Below are positions 1-11,879 of a stretch of 64,000 nt of DNA, one piece after another. Within the stretch, counting starts at the first letter, position 1. Each line of letters starts with the position of its first letter. This DNA comes from Coniochaeta sp. PMI_546 (Eukaryota; Ascomycota; Sordariomycetes; Coniochaetales; Coniochaetaceae): the NCBI GenBank assembly GCA_021432605.1, contig MU271144.1, positions 1 through 64,000 on the forward strand, given 5' to 3'. A program made the position numbers and the translations under genes. The notes beneath the pieces were generated by a model. It was not told where the DNA came from. It ran no database searches and saw only the letters and a program-made list of their open reading frames with translations.

Positions 1-95
1 CCTAACCCTAACCCTAACCCTAACCCTAACCCTAACCCTAACCCTAACCCTAACCCTAACCCTAACCCTAACCCTAACCCTAACCCTAACCCTAA
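1..95. repeat. Telomere, (CCCTAA)n tract
   Basis: The window begins with about 16 uninterrupted CCCTAA units, the C-rich strand of the TTAGGG telomere found in filamentous fungi. The left edge is therefore a physical chromosome end. Perfect repeats stop near base 95 and unique coding sequence starts within about 12 bases, so no subtelomeric spacer is present. Confidence 0.98.
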
Positions 96-106
96 TACCT
101 ACCAGT

Positions 107-3030
107 ATGGATAAGGATCCATGCCTGACCTCTCTTGTCTCGTGTTCGGCGGTCCCATTGATAGGGAAGTTGAACAGACGATATGGGACTACAGAATGTA
201 CCACCATATACTCTACCTTGTCGGAATGCCTCGGCACGGGCACTACATCCTTCTCGGTCTCTACCTCGCCTACGAGCATATCGTCCTCCATGAGCATTTC
301 TTCGCCCTCAAGCCTTGATTCCTCGACCAGTTCCTCATCTTTCAACATTCCTTCGTCGACATCCGTGTCCACAAGCTCGCCAGCCACTACCAGTGGTCTG
401 ACGACTACATCCTCCCCAGCCACACTGAATTGCCCGTTTACAACTATCGTGTGCGCTACGACGGAATTAGTGGAGGCAATTGGGCGGAGATACATCAAGA
501 CAATATGCAACACGATTTGCTACAGCTCGACTCCGCCGACCTCGAGCGCGTCGACTTCCAGCTCCTCGTCGGAGATCTCGAACTCTCCGTCTTCGTTCCC
601 AGTCATAGTCACTACGGACGCGTCGACAATCTTCACGTCGAGTTCTTCTTTCTCAATCCCAAGCTCAACGTCCATGTCGGCGTGGTCGTCGACAACGCTA
701 TGGACGGCCCCGAGCCCCACGATTACAGTGTCAAATTCTCCGACAACGATAGCGAGCTCCGTGATTTCCGCGTCTTTTTTGACACTAAGTGTCTCTTCAG
801 GCACACCGCCGCCCAGCCTTTCTGGCTCTTTGCCAATGTCCGGGCCGTCACTATATACCTCACCAGTCCCCTCAAATACAGGGGTCCTGGTAAGCCAAAC
901 ACCGGTCACCCAGCCCGGGGATACCATAACAAGCTCTGGTCCAAGCGCAAGTACCACCTGGATATCCTCCCATTCGGCGAGCGCTTCACCTTCATCGGGT
1001 TATTCAAGCGTTCCACCGGCACCTTCAAGAAGTTCTCGGTCTGTTCCGACACTCAGTCTTTCCAGTATGGCAAGCTCTTCGATATTCTCGTCATCGCCAC
1101 AGTCAAATCAGGTACCCCAGATAACGGGCTCAGCTGTGACCGTATCTCAGGCCACATCACCAAAATCCATCGCCTCTGCGACGCCTACCTCGTCTCTGGC
1201 CAATACCTTAACACCTACTTTCAGTCAGCAGAGTGCTGGACTTCTGACCATTAGTGCGGCCGTTTCAAGCGGCTCTTCGAACGCTCTGAACCAAAAAGTG
1301 CCGTCGAATAGCTTCAGTTTAGCGGATACGTCAAGCACAATGGTTACCTCAGGCAGTACAGTAGCTGGGGCCTCTACATCAAGTGGATCAGCACTACCTC
1401 CCCAACCTGCGACAGCGACAGGCTCTAGCGCCACTCCTTCTCCGACAGGAGGAGGAAGCGACGCTTCGTTCAGCCAACGCGTCGTCTGGCCCAACTGGCA
1501 AGTGTCAAAGTCTCTTCCAAACTACATCCCTGTGCTTGCGAGCAGAGGGTTCGTGATGATTGCAACACCGCTGTACCAACAGCTGATGACGCATGATCCC
1601 GTGAGACAACTCACATCTTCCGTAGGGATCTCTGGCGCGGCTTTGGCAGGCTCCTCATTCGGTGCCCTGCATATCGGACTCGTGAGCGCTCAGATAGGGA
1701 GTGCCTTCTCAGCAGGTTCTTTTGTTGTTGACACCAACTACTGCAGTACTCTCACGGCAACAAATGACCTAAATCCTTGTCCACCACGTATGAGTGTCAC
1801 ACCGTGGGCTATCGATGTGGTCCTAGTTTGCCTTGCAGTCCAGGTTATTGTGATAGTCTACGCAATGAGTAAATCGTTCCAGAAGCCATCGGGACTGTCC
1901 GCAGATCCGACGACAATTGCTGGGGTGGCGGCTGTCATGGGCCACCCGGAAATCGAGAGACAGTTTTCAGCGTTTCATGGAGAGATCACTCAAAAAGAAC
2001 TGAAAAATAGCATCAAGGATCAACAGTTTAAGCTGGGGGTTTTCATGACTGAGACTGGGTTGATGAAATACGGCATCATGCCTGCAGGCCAGAAGAAAAG
2101 AAAGGCTCGAGCAAGCATTTTCAGAAAAAAGGCATCAAAGGGTTCTGAAGGCTCAGATCAGGTTTCCTGGCTGCGTGATTGGAAGCAGAAGCGATTGTAC
2201 TCCGACCTGGTTTTTGCAACATTTTTGCTCGCTCTGCTGGGACTCACTGCGGCAGCTCTTGCTCGTGTTGACAGGCCACAGACTGTGTTCTTGGCCACGG
2301 CTGCGGCATCTGGGACGGGCATGAAAATACTTTTCGCCGCTCTGGGTATCATAGTATCCTTCTACTGGGGCAAGCTGTTCCAAGGTAGGCCCATATACTC
2401 CTAACCCCTTTTTCGCAGCGACGCTTTAGTTGGCAATATTCTAATCTTTGAACAGACGCTCAGACATTCACTGCGTATCTCCCTCTACGTACTGGTGATG
2501 CACGACCCAACCCAACAATCCTACTAAACCGACATAGCAACCCAGTGACAGCCTTCATGCCTCTGCTGAAGCACCGACACTTCGCAGCTGCCTCCATCGC
2601 CGTCACCGGTCTCTGCGCTGAACTCTTGATCGTTGCACTCGCTGGTCTGCCATACCGTCCAGGACAGCTTAGGGGCGAATTTGTATTCTGCGGCATCATG
2701 GCTTTAGTCATTGTAGCGCTGATGATTGCGCAACTTGCACAGGTGAACTTGTGGCGCAGATCGCTGCCCCATCTTCCACGGCGACCTGATAATATCGCTG
2801 CTGTTATGACTTATGTTGCCGGCACGACGATGGTTAAGGATTTCTATGGGCTTGAGGAGTTGAGTACGAGTGAGAGAAACAAGGCAGTGAGGAAGATGGG
2901 CAAGACCTATGCCTATGGGTGGAGGAAGGAGGATGACAGCGGGCGTACCAGATGGCTGGTGGACGAGGTACCGGATCAGGAGAAGAAGGCGTTCTTGGAT
3001 TCGCGAGGTGATAGAAGGATTGGTGTTTGA
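107..3030 (+). CDS. DUF3433-type Ser/Thr-rich membrane protein, probably 5'-truncated by the telomere
   Basis: Exons 107-2384 and 2456-3030 join in frame across a 71-bp intron (GTAGGC..CAG) to give 950 residues. Residues 1 to about 450 are a Ser/Thr/Pro-rich, probably glycosylated, stalk. The remainder has several hydrophobic segments, including ones coded near 1800-1865, 2200-2265, 2275-2375, 2575-2650 and 2680-2745. Their arrangement, with a WPNWQVSKSLPNYIPVLASR-type entry, resembles the fungal DUF3433 family of unknown function, which usually has N- and C-terminal halves. The reading frame stays open upstream of the ATG right through the telomere repeats, so this ATG may be internal to a larger ancestral gene. 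Two Cys-rich segments near residues 6-43 and 109-141 resemble each other. Family call moderate; true start uncertain. Confidence 0.75.
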
Positions 3031-3255
3031 ATCCCTGTATCTGGTCCGTCGGTGGGGTAATTTATCATTTATGGCGAATAGAAGAATGATCTGGACTCAG
3101 GTAGATCTCTTAACATGACGGCTATATACCTGGCAACATGCCCACCGCTACCAGCTAGTCCTATATACAACCACTGACCCCCTTGATTTCGTCGCCACCC
3201 ACACAAGCTAGGCGAAGAACATTTATCTAATTTCCTACTGCTCTTGTTCAAACCC

Positions 3256-4274
3256 CTAAGCGTTGGCTCTGTAAGTGTTGAAGAAGCTGTACATCCTCGT
3301 CTGCTGGCCAGCCGTAAACTCCTCGTAGCATGCACTAGGATGTTTGTTAGTATAGTCCTTCGAAATAGTGATAGGAAGAAAACCCACTCATACGAGTAGT
3401 CCATGTAGTTATGAATAGGGTCGAGACCAGCTTGCGAAGGGCAAGAGTCACGGCCGATCGGGCATCCGGAGCTGGCGCTAGCCTGGGCTGGAGTATCCGA
3501 AACCGAGTCTCCGCTTCCGGTACACCCACCCTGGAACGTGTGGTAGAGCCCAAACCAGTGACCGACCTCGTGAGTAACTGTGCCACCCAGGTTGTAGTTG
3601 GCAGTGCTGCCTCCGGGCAGTGAGGAGCTGAGGATGGAGCATCCATCATAGTAGAAGTCGTTGCTTCCTGACTTGACAGATGTTGGGAAGTAGCAGTAGC
3701 CTTCCTATCATTAGAGCTGGGGTGAAGAGCGAATATAGGACTTGTACTTACCAAGGTTTGACCCGAGATCCTTCAGGAAGTAGAGGTTCAGCGAGCGATA
3801 AGTGCCCTTGCGGAGCGCCTTCTTCATGGCTAGCTCGCTCCCGTCTGAAGCCCAATTGGAATTGATTGTCCTGTCTGTTCCCTTCAAGGTGAAGGAGATA
3901 CCGTGCGGAGCATAGGCGGCATTCATGACTGATAGCTGGTCACTGAGCATCTTGTCCTGTAATCGTTCGTCAGCATTGTGAAAAAAAAAAAAGAAAAGAT
4001 GGATATAGCTTTGTAAATAACTCACCGTGACATAGCCGTCGCTGACAGCGGTTGAAGAGGCAACGACATGGAAGTAGACGTCAACATTGATGGTAGCTGC
4101 GATTGACAAGTTTCCGGAGGCGGCGAACTCCTTCTCCTGGGCCGCGAACTTCTGTGAAATCCGGACGTGTTCTTGGCTCGGCTCAGGGGTTCCACATCCG
4201 AAAGGCTTCGGAGTGGCTGCTGCCAAGGCTGTGGTAGCAAAGACAGCGGACACAAGAAAAGACTTGATGTACAT
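3256..4274 (-). CDS. Secreted M43-family (pappalysin-like) zinc metalloprotease
   Basis: Four exons (4274-4026, 3956-3752, 3700-3394, 3334-3256) join in frame to 279 residues, with introns of 69, 51 and 59 bp. Residues 1-18 form a signal peptide ending in TTALA. The zinc site [11 protein letters not shown] near residues 195-205 is the extended HExxHxxGxxH metzincin signature. It is followed by a Cys-rich segment and the NYMDYS Met-turn, as in fungal M43B proteases, which are usually 270-300 residues. The acceptor before GYCYFP was chosen because only that one keeps the frame. An extracellular role in protein digestion or host interaction is inferred from the family. Confidence 0.93.
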
Positions 4275-4378
4275 GTTGACAGGTCAGGGGTCTAGAGCTC
4301 TGTGTAGTACTGTGGAATGACTCCTGGATCTGTGGCCTTCGACTTAAAACTCATCTCATCCCGCAGACCATTGTGCCT

Positions 4379-4387
4379 TATATATAT
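4379..4387 (-). promoter_or_regulatory. TATA-like element of the M43 protease gene
   Basis: A TATATATAT run lies about 105 bp upstream of the protease ATG on the minus strand, a plausible spacing for a TATA box with a short leader. Confidence 0.4.
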
Positions 4388-7300
4388 TACATTGGTTTGC
4401 AGTATGTCATGATCGTCTCAACCTGTTCGTCAATATCAGGAAGGTAGTCTTCGGTGCTGCTGCACGTGGAAGACCTGATGGTACTTGACTGGGGAATGAG
4501 AGGCATACGCATCTCAACCTTCCTCATTGATCATTAGGTTGAGTATGCGCGCAGTCTAGCTGATGCCGGCGGTTTAGTAGGCACCAATAGAGATCGGCAA
4601 TCTTCTGTCTGCCGTACTAGGTACCATCTTTAAAGTCTGGATTCAAGGGGACGTGCCGCCACTGCATAGCCGATCGACAAGGGTGTTCGACGACACTCTC
4701 CATCAAGAGGAAAGACAGCGAGTTTACTCAACCAATAGCATGGGTCGTGGATGTCTCCGTCCATACAAGATTGATCAGACTAGCGCGTTTATACTTACCC
4801 TCTGCCACCGACTTACTTACCAACCAACTTATGAGCACAGCTGTGGGCATCCAGCCACTACCTTAGTTTTGAGTGTTAACTCCACTTACAGCACCATCTT
4901 GATTTGCCGGAAAGGATATTATCAGGTTTAAAAGACACAGAGGAAAAACAAGTAACAATAGGGATGCTCTACGACCGCTAAGTTTGATAGCACCGAAATC
5001 TTGACTAGTCACCGCGCAGGGGTGCCTCCGAGTAGTAGACGACGTCGATTTTGACGCATAGTGTAATCCTCCTGCCGCAAGTGGGTTATATACCGAGATC
5101 AATGGCGAATGCCGAGAGCCAAGCCTCCGATGTAGTTTCGTCTATCTGCCAAGAGTACACCCCACCGAATCATCCCCCTCACTGCTCACGAAAAGCAGAA
5201 AGCAGATCGAATTGACGATGAGACCTCCCTTATCAGGAAGTTGCCAAGCACCGTATGATAAGGACCTCAACACAATGTGCTGCTTAGCTTCAGTTCTTCC
5301 TGAGAGGGGTGAGGTAGAATGAGGCTGGTGTGAACTTTCACAACCATACCTGATCAATGTGATAGCGATCATCAAACAGAGACAGATCCCTTCCCGCTCC
5401 TGCATTCGAAGATCTCGATGCTTCATAGCGGCTCCGATTGTATTGAACGCCAGAATAGTTGAGGGCTAGTCTTCCACTGACCTGTCCTTCACCAACCCAG
5501 CTCACAGCCCTAGCGAGGGATGTACTGAAGTCGTAAGCCTAGACACGTACAATGTCTACTTAAGAAATTCCTCAGCGAATACTGCCGTTGTCTCCGGGAT
5601 GGAAAATGATGAGGCGCACGCTGAGAATCGATTCTGCGGCTTATGGAACAATATGTTGGCAGTCAGCCGTCTGCGGCATCTGAGCGTTGCGGTCTCTTGC
5701 CGCCAATGTTCTCAAAGAGCCTCCTCAGTATTTTGAAGTCCGGGGGAGTGTCTCTAACCAAGGGAGAGAAAAATTGGGACAGAGTGGCCGCCGCGTTGTC
5801 GGTGAGGTTCTTAGTTATACAGAGCAAGACGGAAAGGAAGACGCCTCGGAGATGTCCAGTGCCCATTGTTCCAGGACTGAGCTAAGGTTAGTATCATTCC
5901 AAGACGGACGGAGATACCAAGACCAGCATCGCCCGAAAGACTGCTTCAAGGCAAGCAATAGGGCTGTAAGAAGAGCCATAAATGAAGTAGAGCCCGTGCA
6001 TCCTCAGTCTGTGCCCCATAGCCCCGGCACCTGAAGGAAAGTAGAAGAACTACTTCTTTTATTGAACCTGATTCATGTCTGTGCGAGGCTATCGTGTGTG
6101 AAAAAAATCGAGTTGCGCTGGACTGTACTTCAGGAGCAAAGAAGTCAAATGATCACCCGGGCCAATGATAGTTTTGACGAGCCAAGTAGCCTAGACTAGA
6201 CTGAGATGTTGTGAATGAGAAGAGGCCTACTAGAACCAAATTCGTTCGGGTTGCATTTGGAGAGAGGCGTTTGATAGTGTAAACCTTAACCGCGACTGTG
6301 CCACTTTCAGACAAGACTGTACGACGGCCCTATAGTGTATCACAGGCTTAGAGTACCATGAGTCCATGACTATGTGTAACGAGGGCGTCTACATCTAATT
6401 CCTCGTGAGAGTCTGAAGTTGTGCGGCCTCAGCATATCCGTGCCCTGACACGCGTGGAATGGGTCGAAAGGTCCTGGGTGATCAAGTCCTTAAACTCTGT
6501 CCCCCGAAAGACGAGGCCAATCGCTATGGTCCGGGTGATCCGGCATGTTATGATCGAGTGTTGATATTCCAAAGTGGAGCTCGGTGCAACGCTGGGCTGA
6601 GATGACATAGCATAAGACGGTATTGTTGTTAACATTTGTTGCTTGGGGAGAGGCCTCTAGTGTAAACTGGACACAAGGTCGCGGCATGAGCGAAGATCCG
6701 CACAGGTGTATTGGATACGAGAACATGGGAGACGCCACAAAAGTACGAAGGGCCAACAGGACGACAAGATCGATCAGCTGATCACAGTGCCACGACGGTT
6801 TCCCCTCATCGTAGATGCGGTATTTAGGACGGAAATGGACACAGCCTGCGGTCATGTTCTTGGCAACTGATGCTGATGGGAGAAGCCTGATCCCAACATA
6901 CACATACACACCTTTCAATAAAAAAGAAGCTGAGCCAGAGCGGCTGCGCGGCAAAGTTCTCTGGCGGCAGGGATGGCTGCTGGTTTATCTTGGTCGTTTG
7001 TGGCGTGGGCATTACTAACTTGTCCTTGGCATCGTCGTTGCCAGCGTCTTTATGGCCAGGTACCGAAGTCGTACAGAGGGCTCTTGTCAACTACCCAAGT
7101 TGTTTTGATCTCCACTGTAGATCTAGCTGCCTCTAGTGTACCAACCAGTACGATGCAGATGGGCCTCTGTTGATGCTAAAGGGAGTGGTGTGACACACAG
7201 TTGATGTGCTTTATCCTAGACAGGTGCGGGCAGATGGGGCTGAACCCCGCATTTCGAAAAACCCTCTCCCCTGGAGCTACCACATTGAACAACCAGTGGC

Positions 7301-8779
7301 TCAGCCCTAACTACCTTACCTACTAGAGGGCTGGAAAGGCACCTTCATCCCGAAATGTGGGGAGAAGTCCCCGCAAAGAGCGCTACGTTAAGTCTAGTGG
7401 TATGCCTATTTCCTTTGTCTTGCTCAGACTGGACATCACACGTGGCGCCAAAGGTGCCTCTTGTGGAATTGCACTTCAACTTTTACCAAGAAACACATCA
7501 CAGTTCTGGGAGTGCACTGCGGCTACTTCCACCCATCCACAACACAGAGACGAAACCCTACTGGATCAACTCAAAGTCCTTACGTAAAGAAGGATGACCT
7601 GTCTGCCAGCGTCAACGCCAAGGACACCATACATCCAGACCTGGGACTCTTAGAATAGCACCCGGCTGCTCTAGCGCGACTTCTTGCTGCAGGTTCTAGT
7701 GGCCATCACTAGGGTTAATTTCTTGGCGCTGACGCGGGACCAGGCGATCGAATGTGCATCATACGCTGTCAGGAGCCCGGCTACACGGTCAGGCAGGAGC
7801 TGCCACCGACATCCGGCGCACCCCCAAACAACAATGCTCGGGTATATTCGACGCTGAAGCCTATGTGCTCGACTGACCTTGCGAATTTGAAAATGGTCTA
7901 GGCTTCAGGGATCTAGTGTAGCTATGTAGGTAGGCATCGACGTTTAGACATTCTTGTTGCAACGGTCTTCCCGACAGTTCCCGGTCTCAGTTTCCCCGGA
8001 CGATCTGGAACAGATTAGAAGCATCTGAGACATATCGAAGTCTATTGAGCCAAGCACTCTTTGAGGCTATCTTCGTCCTTTGTCATCTCCGCGCTCTGTA
8101 GGCTCTGATCCGGTTTTCTGTATTCCATCGGACCACAGCATATAGCCACATGTCGAGTTTTGGAACCAGCAGCATCCCAGCAGCCAGTCAACGATGCCCT
8201 TCACATCGTATTGCAACCCGATCAGGCTTTCGCCTAGGTGTAGCCAAGACGCTTTTGCTACACGGGAGCTGACCGAGGCGGAGCACCGTCTCTGAGCGTC
8301 CTCCTACTTGCTCGGCAATGCAGTGATCCAATAGCTCAAGAAGAGTAACCCACGTTGTATTTTGTGACTTCTCCGTCATCCAGCCCCAGCCTCGTCGGGA
8401 ATTGTTGCCCAGCTCTCTGTCCAACCTGCCCGCCAAGTTAGGAGGTTCAATAATCTCCACAATAAGCCGCATCCCCGACCTTTCCGGTATTGACAGCGTA
8501 CGAGACCCCTCACGCTACTCGGTCCCTTGGACGGCGCAGCACTGCAGAGCAACTGACAACTAACACGGGAAGTGTAGACACTGGGACCACTGCTGAGGCA
8601 CCATCCCATGCATCATGATCTTCAGCTGGATCGAATGTTTGGGGTTTCCTCTAACCTCATCGAGAAATACTAGTAACAACCTTGATGGATTGGGCTGTTA
8701 CCCGTCTCGCCAGACCTCAAGTCCTCTCCCAGAGCGAAGTGATCCTCACAGGCTCTGGCTCTGAGAGAGCTTGTATGGG
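4388..8779. other. Gene-poor 4.4-kb interval
   Basis: I find no recognisable protein, tRNA or repeat here. Open frames are short (longest 154 codons, minus strand, 6490-6954), lack family motifs and do not join into longer frames by credible introns. Base composition is ordinary and not RIP-like, unlike the right end of the window. It may hold decayed genes or a non-coding transcript, but nothing supports a specific call. Confidence 0.6.
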
Positions 8780-8787
8780 TATAAAAA
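8780..8787 (+). promoter_or_regulatory. TATA box of the small secreted Cys-rich protein gene
   Basis: TATAAAAA lies about 149 bp upstream of the ATG at 8929 and is the best TATA match in this intergenic region. Confidence 0.55.
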
Positions 8788-8928
8788 GAGCCCCGACCCT
8801 CGTGCTCTCGAATGCTGTTCTCGGACTCTCAAGCAGGACAGTCAAGTCTCTCCATTGCAACCCTTCACAGCACAATATTCGATCAGAACTTCAGTTTCCG
8901 ATTTAGACTCTTGTAACTCATAGTCAAC

Positions 8929-9596
8929 ATGGTTGCTCTCAAGTGGCTTCTCATCTCCGCCCTGACTACGGTTTCGGTCCTCGCTCAGGATCCCACCGGC
9001 GACGATGCCGAGGCTGCCGCATACTGGGGTGCTGACATCGCCGACGCTGTTGATGGTACCCCGGACGAGAAGCGGGATGTTACCATCGTCAAGGTCCCGC
9101 GTACCAACCCCCCCGTCGTGCTGAAGGACCCGTACAAGGGCTCCTATTGCCGTGCCCCTTATACGAAACCTCCCTGCGAGACCACTTGCAACCGCAACAA
9201 CTGCTTCCGAGGATTGCTCAATGCTCGTGATGGCTCTGATGGCAAGGTATGTAACACCTAACTTTGGCCATTCTTTTAACTGCTCTCGTCTACATGTGCG
9301 AATAAATACTTACCTGTCGTCTCGTCTAGCACTGTCCCAAGGAAGCCTTTGGCTTCTGCTGTCTCTACAACTTCGCAAGTGACTGGCAGAAGTTCTGGGC
9401 TATCAAGTACGGCATCATCGAACATATTGCCCCTTATACAGCCAACTGCAAGGGCTCTGGTGACTCGACCTTGGACGTCCTGAAGAAGCTCAACGACGCC
9501 TGCGGCTGTACCCTGAACCACGAGGTCAAGGTCGACACCACTTCGGACTACTATAAGCTGCGCTACTTCAGCCCACACAGCCCTCAGTGCCATTAG
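8929..9596 (+). CDS. Small secreted cysteine-rich protein (effector candidate)
   Basis: Exons 8929-9246 and 9330-9596 join across an 83-bp intron (GTATGT..TAG) to give 194 residues. Residues 1-19 or 20 form a signal peptide (VSVLAQ). An acidic stretch follows, ending in a Lys-Arg pair at residues 48-49 that looks like a Kex2 processing site. The mature part has 11 cysteines, including CETTCNRNNC, FGFCC and CGC, suggesting several disulfides. I recognise no catalytic motif. The gene has a clear TATA box and a good start context (CAACATGG). Secretion and processing are read from sequence; an effector role is an inference from size, cysteine content and subtelomeric position. Confidence 0.88.
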
Positions 9597-10257
9597 ACGC
9601 CTCGTACCTTCGTCAGGGAGGACACTTGAAGTGTGTGCCCACGGGATGGTTCAAGAGGAAACTTGGACTATGGTGAATGGAAGCAAGTATGGAGTTTGAT
9701 TTGGATGAGCTATCGGCCAGGTTCATCACTCGTTTATGAATTGGTCAGGGATTGGAGTTGGAAATAATGTGAGACAAGGTTGGAAAATTCTACGGACACA
9801 ATGTAACGGCGACCGATCTTTGGCTTTGTCTACTTCATATCGCTCCCTACCTCTACTAGTAGTCTTATATCAAACCCACTTGGGTCATTGACCACACTTA
9901 CGATCTTCAATCTTGCTGTGATTTGACATAGCTAGGACTCTCATCTTATTTCTATGCAGCTCTTTACAATTCGTATCCTCAAAGTCATTCATTCTGTCAT
10001 ACTTGATATGTGCTGTTCTGTAATACAAGAACATAGGTTGCTCTCTGCCAAAGCTGGAATTTTCAGCGAGTTCTTTTACGTCAATCGGACAACAGTCAAA
10101 GATCATCCTTGTAAGCTCATGTGGATACGCATTGAGTACGGTACGATTGAATATTGCCTGTGAGACGAGTCGCTTCTTGCGAAGAGACAGATCTCTCTGA
10201 GGTTCACTACTGTCATAATATCCCTGCTCATTCATCAACACTTGGACAGCCTACTTT
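9597..10257. other. Convergent 3' intergenic region
   Basis: This interval lies between the 3' ends of the Cys-rich protein gene and the AA8 cytochrome gene. It should contain both transcription ends. No coding motif or repeat was seen. Confidence 0.6.
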
Positions 10258-10925
10258 CTAAGACCCATAACCCTTGACCAGACCATCCCAGGTTGCCTTT
10301 CCATTCTTAGCCTTGGTCAAGTCTAGGTCAAAGTGCCCGATAGCCAAGTCATGGAAGCGAATGGTGCTGTTCACGCTAGAGGGTGTAGCTGCCGCGTGGC
10401 TGCTGGCGCCGTAGCCGAAGGTGGCGTTGTTGTAGTTCGGATCGATTGAGCCACCGTACCAGTCGCTGCAGCCGGCGGAGCAGAGGACTGCTGCTGTCCA
10501 GTGCGTGGCGTTGACAGTAGACCGCAAGGCGGAAATGGTTGTGTTTAGGTATGGCGCTGGGGGGTGGAATGCACTGCGAGGGGAGCGGGTTAAGTGTCAG
10601 ATTTTACTGTGCGTACGGTAGTGAAACGGAGGGAGACTGACGTAGCCCAACGAGTGGTGACGAGGACGGAATTGCCATTTGGCCAAGCTACGATGAGCGG
10701 ACTGCGGAGCATGCAGCCCCCTGTTGCAAAGCCGGCCCAGCCTACGCTGATCGGTGCTGAGAAGGTTACTAACAAGGGAAAAGGGGCGGCCGTGGTGTCG
10801 GGTATAGCGAGCTTGATGTCCAACTCGATGCCGGGATCTGAAAATGATACGAAGCTGCCATTCTGGGCCTGAACAAAGGAGGTAGTGGCCGCTAACAGCA
10901 GGCTGGCCAGCTGAGAGAGCTTCAT
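10258..10925 (-). CDS. Secreted cytochrome-only AA8 protein (cellobiose-dehydrogenase-type haem domain)
   Basis: Exons 10925-10642 and 10573-10258 join across a 68-bp intron to give 199 residues. An upstream in-frame ATG exists at 11024, but the chosen ATG begins a good signal peptide (MKLSQLASLLLAA..VQAQ). The GWAGFATGG..M..SPLIVAWPNG region matches the CDH cytochrome (AA8/DOMON-type) fold, with Met72 as the expected axial haem ligand. His169 or His175 near the C-terminus is the likely second ligand. CSAGCSDW supplies a probable disulfide. No flavodehydrogenase, linker or CBM follows, so this is a free-standing cytochrome. Such proteins could pass electrons to LPMOs; an AA9 is present at 30.9-32.1 kb. 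Confidence 0.82.
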
Positions 10926-11879
10926 GATGACTTCAAAAGATCCAGTATTGATGGTAAGTGAGACAGTTGTGGCAGGGCAACAATTAGACATGCGAGAGCT
11001 TATATGTTCACGAGGCCACATCACCTCGTACTATGCTCTCTGACATATAACACAGACTTCTACGAGTGCACACAATGTTGTCACATGCGAAAGCCGAACA
11101 GATGATGGACGTCGTTTCGGAGGTTAAACTAACACCAATCTACTCCCAATCTATGTCTCAATCTCTACACCAAGAATACTATACTCCTGGCCTATGTCAG
11201 ACCAAGAGCGAATGAATATTGGTTCAGGTGTGCGGAGCTTGGGGAAAGATTTCCCGTTTTGACATCACTGTAGCACCTAAGGACCAGTCGGGTGATTCTT
11301 ATTTCAAGTCGCACACCTATGCTAACATCTCTCCACTCCAGATCGCGGGGGATGGTACTCGAGGTCCGGCAATAGTAGCTGCCTCACATCATCCCAGACT
11401 GCCGGTACAGATGGCGGGCCTAGCGTTGGACTCGGAAGGTTTCAGGTACATGCTCAAGGTGACATGCCTCTCGGTAAGAGGATGTGGGCGGCATGGGCCA
11501 ATAGGAGCAGGCATATTTCGAAGCAGGACGCCTCCGCATGTGTGGGATATTGAGGCTAAACATGAGCTTCTTGATATAAGACCGTAGATGTGACTGCGGG
11601 GTATTGATGAGAGATCGGTACGCCTACATGGGGCCTGAATGAAGCTCGGTGCAAAGGCCTGACATGCCTCTCGCCCGCGGTGAATTTGTGACACTGAAGC
11701 ATTGGGTAGGATGTTGAGGCGGTAAGAATGATCACGAAAAATTAGGGGTCGGAATGCCAAGGTGATACTACTTAATTGATGAGTCGCTAGTGGCCTTTAC
11801 CCTTTTGCAACAGCACTACTCGCAGCTCTCACCGGATTTGAACCATGTTAAAATTGTTCTCTGCACCCCCCATCTCGTC
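10926..11879. other. Intergenic region, nothing recognised
   Basis: This covers the promoter side of the AA8 gene and the 3' side of the MFS permease gene. Short overlapping frames on both strands (11219-11587 and 11389-11760) show no family motif. Confidence 0.55.

Noticed and set aside
107-957. Alternative frames inside the Ser-rich gene (430-1254 + and 520-957 -)
   Set aside because: They are shadows of the codon-biased Ser/Thr repeats of the DUF3433-type gene.
6490-6954. 154-codon minus-strand frame
   Set aside because: No motif, signal or splice partner; its composition resembles a random frame.
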